The translations under genes were made by a program, and so were the position numbers. DNA of 48,658 nt from Pholiota molesta. Taxonomy: Eukaryota; Basidiomycota; Agaricomycetes; Agaricales; Strophariaceae. Of the stretch, positions 9,509-19,665 are shown piece after piece (positions within the stretch are counted from its first letter, which is position 1; every line of letters begins with the position of its first letter). A model generated the notes under the pieces. It did no database searches. It saw only the letters and a list, made by a program, of their open reading frames with translations, and was not told the origin of the DNA. Location: NCBI GenBank assembly GCA_014925825.1, contig JACGCK010000292.1, forward strand, positions 1 through 48,658, in the 5' to 3' direction.

Positions 9509-11695
9509 GTAAGCAAATACATGATCAAGCACACGTTTCAAAGCTCTTCATAGCATCTACATAATGTAATCTAGAGCATAGAATTTGAACCGCCGGTTAT
9601 GGAGTAAAATGCAAATTACATTAGGCACCTACTTATCATGCCAGTATTTTGCTTATATCTTGCGAACCACTAATGCTAAAATCACAAAACCTTTTTGCAT
9701 TGGGTTTGCATTAAAAATATGCACCTACTGATATAAAATAGTCCTATACTTGTCCAGGGGAAGCACACAAGGTGCAATATGCAGTACCAATAATAGTGGA
9801 TATATTCTATTTTTGGAGGTTCCCACGCCCAGATAGGGTTGTATACCAAATGAGGCATCGCTATTTTGGGAAATCTTATCATATCATGTGCCAGATCATT
9901 TACCTGATTGATCTGATCAATATCTTATCATTTAATTAATAGATAACATTATAATTCTATATATAGAAATTAAGAAAGTGCCCATGGCAGAGAATGAAAC
10001 TGCCTATAAGAGATATGAAATCACCTATGGCAAGTAAAGAATTCTCCTAAAAGAAACAATGAAATCATACATTACAAGGAATGATATTGCACATAATACA
10101 GAATGAAATTACCTATAACAAATAATGAAATCACTTACTACAAGGAATGATATTACACATAACATGGAATGAAATCCAGCTTACAAGGAATGAAAATAAA
10201 CATAACAGCTAATGAAAGCTCAGACAGGACAGCAATGAGATCCAACCCAACAGCAAAGAAAGTGCACCACAGAATTGAAATTGCACATGACAATAAATGA
10301 AATAATCTTGTCGCATTCAATTTAAGGCTGGACACGAGTCATGGCTACTCATGAGTACCCGCCCGTGGGTTTACTCGTGGGAATACTCACGGGTAGGCCG
10401 ACTCGCGGGTCCGGATCACCCGTTCCCACGAGTACGTCCGGCTCCGGGTTCTACTTTCTGGGATGGCGGGTACTCGCGTGAGTACCCGTCAAGTTGATTA
10501 GTGGTCGGCAGGGGTATGGCGACCCACCGCGGGTCCTACTCAAGGGTACAATGGGTGTTCTGGCCTTCCTCACCCGGCCTGACATGGGTCGCGGGTGCGC
10601 GGCTGCCCAATGCCGATGATTTAAAGCGGAGTTTGAACCGAAATCAATGAAACAACAATCGTTGATTTCGATTGCAAACCACCTTTCTGCACGGCCGCGT
10701 GCCCCTCCCCTCCAATGAGGGATGTGGGCCGGCCAACGAACGCAATGAAACACGCCAACGACGCACCGCCACACGGACTACGCGACATGCCGCAGACAAC
10801 ACGACACGACGCCATCGACGCGACGCGGGCGCTGGAGCCTGGGGGCTGGAGACTCTCCAGCCCCACCATTTCCGATGCGGATGACGGTGATGCCGATAGA
10901 CCATGGCAACACAGACGACGGCGACAACGTGGATGGCGGATGGATGATGACGGACGGACGGCGATGATACGGATGGCGACGATGCGGATGAACGAGGCGG
11001 ACGGTGACGACGCGTATTGCGACGACGCAGACGGCGACGACACAGATGGCAGGGGACGCGGATGGCGGGGGATGTGGACGATGGGGGACGTGGACAGCGA
11101 TAGCATTCAACGATGGTGGAGCACAACAATGCGGGACATGCAACATGACAGCGGACGTGCGACACGACGGCGGACACACAACACGATGGCGTGACGGCGA
11201 GAAGCGAGCAATGGACAATTGCGCAAGTGACGGAGGGTATGGATGGTGGCGCGCGACGCGGGCGATTATCCAGACAGTGGGGGGATGGCCTGATGGGGTG
11301 ATACTTTACATACACTTATGTTTAGAATAGAAAAAAATATATTCAATTGCATTATATTTTGAAATACTCGTGAGTATACCTGTGGGTACTTGTAAAAACC
11401 CGTGGCCCTGGCAAGTACTCGCAGACTCGTGGATACTTGCGAGTTTTGACTCGTGGATCCGGGTCACCCGTGGGAACAAACTCGCGCGGATCCGAGTATG
11501 AGATTTGAACTTCGAAATACTCGCGAGTTCAGATCCGGGTCACCTGCGAGTAGACTCGTGTCCAGCCTTAATTCAATTTCATTCCATACCGAGGTTGCCA
11601 CTCTGATTTCATTTCATTTCTAGGCTGGCAATTATCACAATGGATGTGCTGAGCTTTGCCACTATGTTATCATTGCCAAGTGGTAGGCACTAGTG
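9509..11695 (-). repeat. Right arm of the giant palindrome, split by a hAT element
   Basis: 9509-10322 and 11579-11695 are the reverse complement of the left arm. The continuity through 9920/9921 (no Helitron) and the split at 10322/11571 (hAT element plus 8-bp duplication) show that both insertions happened after the arms were duplicated. The palindrome's outer limits are near TGCCTACCACTTG (7157-7169) and its complement (11676-11690). Confidence 0.85.
10323..11570. mobile_element. Non-autonomous hAT-type element, 1,248 bp, GC-rich core, 8-bp target duplication
   Basis: The terminal inverted repeat is TAAGGCTGGACACGAGT at both ends. Flanks 10315-10322 and 11571-11578 are both ATTCAATT, a perfect 8-bp target duplication. 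Both subterminal regions carry many copies of ACTCGTGAGTACCCG-type and CCGGGTCACCCG motifs in both orientations. The core (about 10600-11300) is strikingly GC-rich with GACGGCGACGA-type simple repeats, so long open frames on both strands (up to 223 codons) are composition artefacts. A segment at 10697-10733 is shared with 13973-14009 (34 of 37 bases), which may be captured host DNA. Confidence 0.88.
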
Positions 11696-12670
11696 GTCCA
11701 TTTTAAAGTGATGTCTTGAACAACCCAGACACTGCAGAATAGGTGGGAACAGTACACATTCTCTAGGGGTAAGGGTAAATACTCAGATGGGTCAGACGGG
11801 TAACAAAAAACAGTGAGTTTTTTAGAAGGGTCAGTGGTGAGGAAAATCTGCCTTGGCATCTGCATGCCGCAGAAGATGCACGCATTGCAACATTCATTGA
11901 ACATGTAGACGGTTAGGTAAAGGATATGCTAGTGACAAGCATACTGTTGCCATGAGCAGAATGCAGTGTGTATGGCCATCCCGTAGTGTCGAGCCTGCTG
12001 CCCACTGCATACATCCTTTCTATCCACGATTCAGTTGACAAACTCCATTGCTAGTGCCTAAAATTGCCGCAGGATTGGGAGGTATGGCCTTGCGCATCGT
12101 TTATCATGTGGTTACATGACACAAATGCTGTTTGAGTTCGTGGGCAGTGAATGGTGAAAAGGGCTGGGCAGGGCCAAAATAAGCACAGCTGCACAACAAT
12201 GAAAGGAAATTCACCATCCAGCTAGGCCTTGAGTGGCACCAAACAATAGGCCTGGTGCTCACATAGGACTCATTGTCATCGTCAATGGCACTTCCCAGGG
12301 CACCATCGGTGATGCAGCATCATTGAAATGGCGAGGAGTGCAAATGGCGGTTGTGGCGCAGTGGGGCTCCACCGTGATCATTTTCGGCTGTGATGTCCTT
12401 GCGAAGCATTGTACGCAATCGAGGTGGTTCCCTGATGCACATATGTGTGCATGGTGGGAGGCAAGGAGTGCTGGCAGGATCAAGCCTAAAGGTAAGCATG
12501 GATGCAGCATAGTGAAGGGTGACTTACGTGGATATCATCTGCTAGCATCCAAGCACATACCCCAGGCCTCGTGTGCACATAGGGTCATGAATGGCCAGGC
12601 CACAGATCTAGGCAGTGGGAGACAAGATTGTCATCCAATCTATCCTTGTAACTATCCCCTACATCTGCCA
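11696..12670. other. Unrecognised stretch with a 170-codon plus-strand open frame
   Basis: Contains an open frame at 12233-12745 (+) and an overlapping one on the minus strand (12259-12510). Neither shows a motif I know, and both are rich in Cys, His and Trp as expected of unselected frames. Nothing is supportable beyond repetitive, decayed DNA. Confidence 0.35.
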
Positions 12671-12671
12671 T

Positions 12672-13153
12672 TCATTTTAGATGTTTGCACATTGGCGAGT
12701 ACAACATCATTTGCGTCAGTGGCCATCGAGCACCACAATGCATGATTGCAACATACCGGATGAGCTTATCCACAAGCTGAGCAGGCCTGCCATCATACAA
12801 GGGCGTGTATATTGGTATGCCACCAGATGACACTGCCCTTTGTCTAGAACGATGGCGATGGTGAGTGTATAGCGCCATGTATAACACATCATGGATGAGC
12901 GCACAAGTGGTCTGAATGAAGAATATAGGGTCAGAGAGAGGATGCAAACAGTAAGTATAATGTTATATTTACCCTCGGTCTGTTCTAACAAGCACCGCCC
13001 CCCCCATCCAGATGTTGCCTCGACCTCATAGTTGTCATCCACATTGTTGTTCGTGTATGGTTTGTGTTGTTGGCCTCTGTCACTGTGGGCTTTCAGTTTC
13101 ATGACACGACCTGTAAGAATAATCACATGACTTTTACATGCAATAATGTCCAT
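12672..13153 (-). CDS. Possible two-exon gene fragment, unrecognised
   Basis: On the minus strand, an exon around 13109-12974 (GRVMKLKAHSDRGQQHKPY..., after a TTCTTACAG-like acceptor) could be spliced by a GTAAAT...TTCAG intron (about 12973-12914) to TTCALIHDVLYMALYTHHRH... ending near 12672. The splice signals look real and the first exon is hydrophilic. No domain is recognised, no start is certain, and the downstream half lacks a clean end. It may be a decayed element gene. Confidence 0.25.
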
Positions 13154-13842
13154 AACTTAAACTTGAAGTCAGTGGGAGTACCTGCACATACAAAGGTATC
13201 ATAAAGCATGCACTGCTGAATATGAAGAAAGGATGGCATATTTTTTTCCAGAAGTTTCCAAGACTGTTTTTCTCAAGAAATTAATATAAAGGGTCGACTG
13301 CACCGCCTCAGCACCTGGCTGTATTACGCTGTTTGGCTACGGCGATGTCGAAAAACCTTGTAATTTATTCTCTTTTCATTTTTTGGTGTTGTGCATGATC
13401 TAAATAAGGGAAGCTATACATGAAATTTGTGTCGAATAATATTCCCTGTGGTGAAGTGGGCTATGATCCAAAGGCTGTGTTCAACGCTGGTTGATTACGT
13501 CATGCTACGTCAGGTCAACAGTTCAATTCCAACCCAATGTATTATATAAATTTGTATGTTTTGTTTTTATTTCCAAGATCATAGACATGGAGAAGAAAAC
13601 AATCCGTTATGTTAAGAATGGTTCAAAGCTGTTTGGGGTGGTGACTTTTGACACAATTGAAACTCCGACTGAATTATGGGGTGCACGTTTGCAAGGGCCC
13701 ATCTTAATGGAATTTAGAAGTAGGGAAGATGGAGAAAGTTCCCACTGTGAATTTCAATAAATGTTCTTAATATATATATCTACACTACAAAATTGTCCAC
13801 TTTTGAAAATGTCGTTATTTCATGAAGCTTTAGTGTAATGAC
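13154..13842. other. Unrecognised spacer
   Basis: An 89-codon open frame (13491-13760, +) contains MEKKTIRYVKNGSKLFGVVTFD. Its later part passes over GAATTTAGAAGTAGGGAAGAT, loosely like the end of the ~490-bp repeat near 3900-3960. No firm gene call. Confidence 0.3.
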
Positions 13843-14485
13843 TTAAGTATATAATCTTTCCGCTGCTTTGGCTGTTTGGTTAGCCACGTGACACTCTGTC
13901 CTTCTCACCGCATCCAACTTCAAGTTCCCTTCCCACTCATCTTCACCTTCATGCCGCCACCGGGATTTAGCTGCATGCTCCTCCTCTCCAATGAGGGATG
14001 TGGGCCGGCTCTCTTTCTCTGATACCGCAGGCGTACATGACCGCCCCTCATCCTTCAAGTCATTTGCACTGTCTCCCTCGTCACGGCACATGAATCTGTG
14101 GATGAGTGGAGACGGCGGACCTGCTACAGGTATACCCTTTATATTGGATGTATTATAACCCACCGGCCCCATTTCGAATTCGCTGCTCCTCACGCAGCAT
14201 CCCAACGCCAATTCTACGTGCCCAGTATCACATGCTGTGCAACTCAAAGTCACGGCCAGGTTTCTTTGTAGGCATTTTTGGATCTGCGTAAGCTCTTCGG
14301 TTTGCTAACGCTCGTGGTATCTGTTTGTTAGCACTGGAGGATGCCGATCTCGCCGGAGATGAACTCTGGTATGCAGCGCAGGCTGACGGCAAGGTGATTG
14401 AAGCCACGTACAGACACGCCAGGGAGGAGAAGGAGCGGGGACATCAGTGTAGCTGTGGCTATGTGGTGCTTGGGACAGGTGAATG
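13843..14485 (+). other. Possible small gene remnant, unrecognised
   Basis: The region 14340-14485 reads as a likely coding end: EDADLAGDELWYAAQADGKV, then an EATYRHAREEKERGHQC stretch, then CGYVVLGTGE and a TGA. A candidate upstream exon is 14106-14267 or -14287. A GTAAGC...TTAG intron (14288-14331) is well formed but breaks phase; an alternative 14268-14339 intron keeps phase. On the opposite strand a 136-codon open frame (13843-14253) competes. Segment 13973-14009 is shared with the hAT core at 10697-10733. Identity unknown. Confidence 0.3.
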
Positions 14486-14713
14486 AGGGTTGGACGAGAT
14501 CTGAGATCTCAAAGTATGGAAAGTTTAAAGTGCACGCGTGATAGCATTTATGACGGGTAGCAACATTGGAATTGTTGAATAAAGGAGTTAATCTAGAATG
14601 GTTGTTTTAAATACACAGTAAGTTTCTCAGACATTTTGTCGCACAGGTGTCAACTGTCATAGTGGATTTTTTCAAGACATTTTATCCCGCCCCCTCCCCT
14701 CTCCTCTCCCCAT

Positions 14714-14911
14714 GTACTTGTTTGTTTGGGGGGCAACTTTTGAACTCGCTCCCTACAAACAATTTGCACATGTTTGTTTGGGGGTGACTTTCAAACGAGT
14801 ACCCAGCCTGTTCACATTGTACTTATTTGTTCAGGGGCAACTTTTGAACTCGCCCCCTACAAACGATTTGCACATGTTTGTTTGGGGGCGACTTTTGAAT
14901 GAGTACCCAAC
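14714..14911 (+). repeat. Two tandem ~105-bp units
   Basis: Units start at 14714 and 14819. Both have GTACTTGTTTGTT.GGGGGCAAC or a close variant, then TTTTGAACTCG, CCCTACAAACRATTTGCACATG, TTTGTTTGGGGG and GAGTACCCA. The first unit is itself made of two similar halves. Non-coding; it sits immediately upstream of the pseudogene at 14985. Confidence 0.7.
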
Positions 14912-14984
14912 ATCATCAAGCGACATCTTCCTAATCAGGTTGTTTGTTCATGTTACTAATTTCGACCCGGTGGGACCATGCTTT

Positions 14985-15627
14985 ACAGCCAGGTGACCAG
15001 CTCATTCATTCCGAGGGGCAGACTCCTGGAGATCTCGACCTCTATATTTCGGGAACACCAAAGGAACAACTGAATGCATTAACCTTCGCACTTTATGCGT
15101 GTGGATACCGCACCACGTCCTGGGATGACACAACATATCTCGATACAGAACTTAACAAAGACATAATCTTTCTCATCTTGAATATGTCCAAACATACCTA
15201 TACCGAGCCAACTCCCTCTTCCAAATTGATCAACATCGTCATTTCCCAGATGCACTCACCCATCCTACCTATAGTCCATTTCCATAGCACATTGGTCATG
15301 AATTATATCGCTTCCTATGGAGTGGTTTGTTTATATCCTATGTTGACTTTACATCGGCAGGGTATTATAAACCATCAAGAAATTCCCCTCTATGTTGCGC
15401 ATTGTATCAACAAATATTGGGCCTGAGGTTTTGATCTACAATGACAATTGAGTGCATGGGATGATACATCCCAACATTTATGTAACATTGACCCTATCTG
15501 CCCTAATACATTCCGCCATCTACTGGATGATTCCATTGGCTTTACATCTTTCGCAGATCTGTACTGCCTTGAAAATTTTGAAGAAGAGGACTTGGGTTGG
15601 AAATTAAGAATCAATTGTAATGTATAG
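14985..15627 (+). pseudogene. DLDLY-motif family protein (nucleotidyltransferase-like repeat family), two in-frame stops
   Basis: After an acceptor-like TTTACAG the frame reads PGDQLIHSEGQTPGDLDLYI..., then LNALTFALYACGY, then SKLINIVISQMHSPILPIVHFHS, TLVMNYIASYGVVCLYP, and LTLHRQGI. This order matches a large basidiomycete repeat family whose (S/G)DLDLY stretch resembles nucleotidyltransferase-fold motifs. In the same frame after the TGA at 15424-15426 it continues GFDL, then TGA (15442-15444), then a Cys-rich C-terminus (HLCNIDPICPNTFRHLLDD) to TAG at 15625-15627. Homology continues past both stops, so it is a pseudogene. No upstream start was fixed. Confidence 0.6.
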
Positions 15628-16298
15628 TCAATCTCTCCTTCCGAGTACAAATATATTCATGTACTTTCTTATTCTACAAAAGTATCAATTTGCACTGCCC
15701 AGTAGAGTGACCCCCTGTAGAACGACCTGTGACAGGTAGCAGGCCATGCTGCTCATTGGCGTTACAGCATTATAGCCAAAAATGTACCAATTTGGCTTCT
15801 AGCATTTTGCTTAAAAGAATAAGGATGTCTTTAAAATCAATTCTGCACAATATATTTAGTGGTATTTTTGGTATATTTTCAGTACTGTAAGTTGAACATC
15901 AATAGTTATTAACTAGCATTACTTTAGTCGACCTTCAGCCATCTACAAAAATCATATGCTAGTGACACCTAATATGCAAGTCCATATTTTCTTTATTCAA
16001 CTTGGGAAGCAAAGTAATCTTGCAGGTAATAAGACAATAGGGTTGTTCACAGTAGAATATCTGGGAGTATTTAAAGAGTATTTGAATAGTATTTGAATAG
16101 TATTTGGAACCTTGATTTAGCTGATTTGAGTTGCCTGCTGCCCAAGTTCAACTTTGAACACAGGAGTATTTGAACTCAAATCAAATCACCGAGCTCAAGC
16201 CGGCCTTTCGGAGCTTGAATTTGATATTGATCTAATCAACATAGCCTCTGTAGCCTCTACTTCAACATCCTCCAGCCTCCATCCTGTCTACACTCCCT
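15628..16298. other. AT-rich spacer / upstream region
   Basis: AT-rich with short repeats of AGTATTTGAATAGT (16070-16105). Probably holds the promoter of the downstream gene, but no firm element can be assigned. Confidence 0.35.
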
Positions 16299-17828
16299 AT
16301 GGCTTACAAACAAGTGTTTCAGGATCGTCTAAATGAAGCCAAGGACTGCCCGGTGAAGCAGAAAGGCTCAAAATCACGTCGAAATGCTGCTGAAGAGAAG
16401 GAAAACAAGAGTACAGCAGGTACTAAGACACATCAAGTAGAGAAAAAGGAAGAAAAAAAGAAGGGCCCAGCTATACAGTACGTATCCCACCAGGACCAGT
16501 TAAATTGCTACTGAAAGCATTCTCCTAGATGGGCAAAGCCAAGCATGCATCACTACACCAACACACTTCTGATGATTATTGAGGACTGCCCCCACTATCG
16601 ACAAGCCTTCGGGTTTTCAAAGGAAACTGCCACTGCGGTGATGACAGGTGGCCAAACAGTGGTTGACCTATACATAGAGGTGGCCAGCAAGCTGTTTGTA
16701 CAGCCGGAAAATGCGACATTCACATCAGATGACCTGCCTGATCTTCAGAAGGTTGTGAGCAACCATGTCACCAAGTAAGTCATTCAAGCAAATTTCCACT
16801 GGCTTTTACTGACTGTTTAGTTAGTCTGAAGAAATCTTACCATGACTATCACAAAAAATTGGGTGAAATGGGTCAGGGCTTGGTTGAAGAAGACCGCAAA
16901 GATAAAATCACAGATAATACCCCTCTTGCAAACCTTTGGGGTCAGTTTTGTCATTAATTACATGAACATGGCATTCATTCCTCCCAATTCCTCCCTTAGA
17001 TTCCATTAAATCGAAATTTCCGTGGTACATGCACATGCATAGACTCTATGGATCCAATCCCATTGTCAACCACTCTGTACTTGCCCATAGCCAAACCACT
17101 GTGGATATGAAAGTACTGGGCACGCACGTAAATGTGTGTTATAGAACTTTTCTAATTATGAAATCTAACTTTATTTATTATCTTATCAGCGACATGCAAG
17201 CTCTGCCGTGTTGAAATCTGATACAGAAGAGAGTGATGTAACTAAGGACGGCACCTCCTTGTCCAATGACAATGATGACCATGACGAAAAGTCTAGTGAT
17301 GTGGAAAAGCCATCATCACCATTGGCCCTCCGCCACCATGGAAAGCCAGTTGACCTCCCCTCGTCTTTGCCACTTCCAGCAGCACATTGTCGCAAATCTG
17401 CCATAAGAAACGAACAAAACTCCACACCTACCAGCTCTGACACATCATCTGCTGTGACCCGGATTCCAGCCAAGCGCCGAAACTACCTTGATCAAATCAG
17501 TGAGATCACAGATCAAGATCGTGCCCAGAAGATCAAAATCATCGAGATCAAGCACAGAGAAAAGACAAAGCGCTCTCGAGCAAAGGCAGAGACCAGGCAT
17601 GACATCAAGATGGAGTGACTGCATGTCCAGCAAGCAGAATCTGAAAAGCAGTGGCAGCATGAGTTGCATATGATGGAACATCAACTCGAGCTTGAGCGTA
17701 TACATGCTGGGGCTGCTGCTGGTCATCCAGGAGGTCCTCCTCCCTTCCAAATGCCTCATGCTATCCCAGCACCTCATGCTATCTAAGCTCCACAGGGCTA
17801 TGCATATGGAATTGACCCAAATATGTAG
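16299..17828 (+). pseudogene. Five-exon repeat-family gene (possible transposon accessory protein), premature stops
   Basis: Exons 16299-16477, 16529-16774, 16825-16940, 17000-17127 and 17190-17828 join in phase with good GT...AG introns of 50-62 bp. The protein starts MAYKQVFQDRLNEAK with a lysine/glutamate-rich stretch. It continues MIIEDCPHYRQAFGF..., an SYHDYHKKLGEMGQGLVEED motif, and SIKSKFPWYMHMHRLYGSNP followed by VLAHSQTTVDMKVLG. A serine/acidic linker and a basic helical segment (IKHREKTKRSRAKAE) follow. This order is familiar from multicopy Agaricomycete proteins that I associate with transposons such as Harbinger, but the role is inference. TGA at 17616-17618 precedes ~70 further family-like codons (LHVQQAESEKQWQHEL...), with TAA at 17784-17786 and a final TAG at 17826. 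It may still be expressed as a C-terminally truncated protein. Confidence 0.6.
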
Positions 17829-18197
17829 GTACTATAGTACAATATTCAAAGCTTGAAATAACTGTTCCTTTAATTCTTCCCATTTAATCTTTCCTTCCAA
17901 TAATTCTATATCATTTTCTCCATCTAGATTGTCTCCGCGATGAGCCCATAGGGCTAATCTTAGGATAGGCTAAAGATAGGTGTCGGAAGCAAGATCATTA
18001 TATAAGCATCATTTAGATAAGCTTTCAATATATTGATGAAGGAAAGCTTATCTTTCCTCTTCGTCTTCTGAAATCTCTTCCGATGCATAAAAAACCTTAT
18101 CGGTTGTTTTCTGAGATCTTTATTCATTTTTTGACTTCATTTTCCAAAAGCCTCCACCTTTTTACATACATATCCCCATTTTTATCCATTTTCACCC
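17829..18197. other. Leader region upstream of the tyrosine-recombinase retroelement
   Basis: Contains an AAGCTTTCAATAT...GAAAGCTTATCTTTCC stretch (18019-18055) with partial self-complementarity. Probably the element's left terminal region, but no split direct repeat matching the right end was found. Confidence 0.3.
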
Positions 18198-19665
18198 ATG
18201 GTTGAGGGGATTGCTCCCCATGATGCCCCTGGGCCCAATCCTGGTGGCCAAGCTGGACAACAACAAGTTGTACCACCTGAACAGCAAAATATCAGGGTAC
18301 ACCATACTCACATCAATCCTGAGGTGGTAGCTATGCTCAAAGATCTCTCTTTATTCAATAAATTGGAAAAAAAAAATATATATATATTGTGCTTGCTAAT
18401 ATTTCTCGAATGAAAAAGACCTTGGAACATGCCTTGGATGCAACCAATCATCCTGTTGCGGGCTCGGAGATGGCTTTCTTGTCACTATCAGTGACGAAGA
18501 AATCTCCGATCTCCTGGATGACAACATCCACAGTTATTACAAGGATGTCATACCTGTCTCTGTGTCGAAGCGCCTCATGGCAATTCAGAAGACTATTTCC
18601 GGTGAGAGCCAATTATCTAAAAGACCCACAGCTATGGATTCTGTCGAGAAGGCCATCGAGGCTAGACTCACAAAGTGGCGCTGCATGACCGGGGATGACA
18701 TTGAGCCCCGTGTCATCGGCATTCCATCTCAATTGATTTTTCCCCAAATCATGTTTGATACCGAAGATTGTGTTTCTATTCCCCTTCCATTCTTTTTGCA
18801 CAAGAATTTGCATTACATAATTGACAATGCAGCTATGCTGGATACGGTGAAATCAAATCCATTGGTTGGCTCGACCAAAGGGTTACAGATCCTTGACATC
18901 ACAAAGTTGTCAAATAAACTCGGATCAGAACTTTCTTTGACATGCAGCCAGTGGGGGAAGCTTGCTGGCAAATGTACAGATTCCAACAAGAACGTGACAA
19001 AGCTGGACCAGATGGCAGCTTTGCCGGCTGGTATTCTAACCATTTTAATTTCTTCAATTCTCAAATAGATAAAGACAAGACATACAATGCCTGGAAATCC
19101 CTTGAGCTTGAACTTCACCAAGAATTCCGGAGCCAGAAAAAAGACTACAGCATGGCACATTATGCTGAGCATTACCTTATCACGAAATCAGAACATGTCA
19201 TCTGGACCCGGACCCAGGCTGCCATACAAGCTATGTCCAAATCTTCGGGCCAGGGACAATTCCCACTGTGCAGCGGCGGTAGTAACGGACACTTTTTGCA
19301 CCCTGGGAACTCATTCACCTCTTCCCAAACTCCCCCCACATCCTCGTCGTCCTTTCTGCCCAGCAGCACAAAGTCCGCCCTCTCTGCTTGCTGCATCTTA
19401 TGTGGCCAGAGAGGGCACACCGTCATTATCCATGCCAACAACACCACTCCACCAAAATCCACCGACGGAAAGCCAACATTCTGCAAGTATTTGTCCGATC
19501 GAATCCTGCGCGACCAGACAGCAAAGAAATATCTGCATCCCATACAACATCAAAGGCGAACGAGCATCCTGCTCCCACTCCAAAGAAGAACAAGCCCACA
19601 TCTGCTCCTTCTGCAGTAAAATCCACTTCGCATTCTCCTGGACCTGCCGCTCCTGTCCCTCCGAG
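18198..19665 (+). pseudogene. gag: Gag-like zinc-finger protein of YR retroelement
   Basis: Starts at ATG 18198 (MVEGIAPHDAPGPNPGGQ). It passes an A/AT-rich slippage tract (18368-18387) where the frame is lost, then reads IHSYYKDVIPVSVSKRLMAI and KWRCMTGDDIEPRV. The next part includes CSQWGKLAG/CWQMYRF and WYSNHFNFFNSQID. Near the C-terminus are CCILCGQRGHTVIIH (19389-19433) and, in another frame, ICIPYNIKGERASCSH...HICSFCSKIHFAFSWTCR (to about 19650). These two Cys/His clusters are the zinc-finger part of the gag-like ORF seen with basidiomycete YR elements. At least three frameshifts (near 18380, 18465, 19490) break it. Confidence 0.6.

Noticed and set aside
10451..11315. Long open frames (up to 223 codons) on both strands
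   Set aside because: They lie in the GC-rich, repetitive core of a non-autonomous hAT element. Stop codons are rare there because of base composition, both strands are open, and the peptides are low-complexity.
12233..12745. 170-codon ORF as a gene
   Set aside because: No motif, no splice context, overlapping antisense frame of similar quality, and unusual Cys/Trp/His content.
14944..15426. 160-codon ORF taken as a complete gene
   Set aside because: The first codons are outside the homologous region, and family similarity continues in frame beyond the TGA to 15627, so this is only part of a pseudogene.
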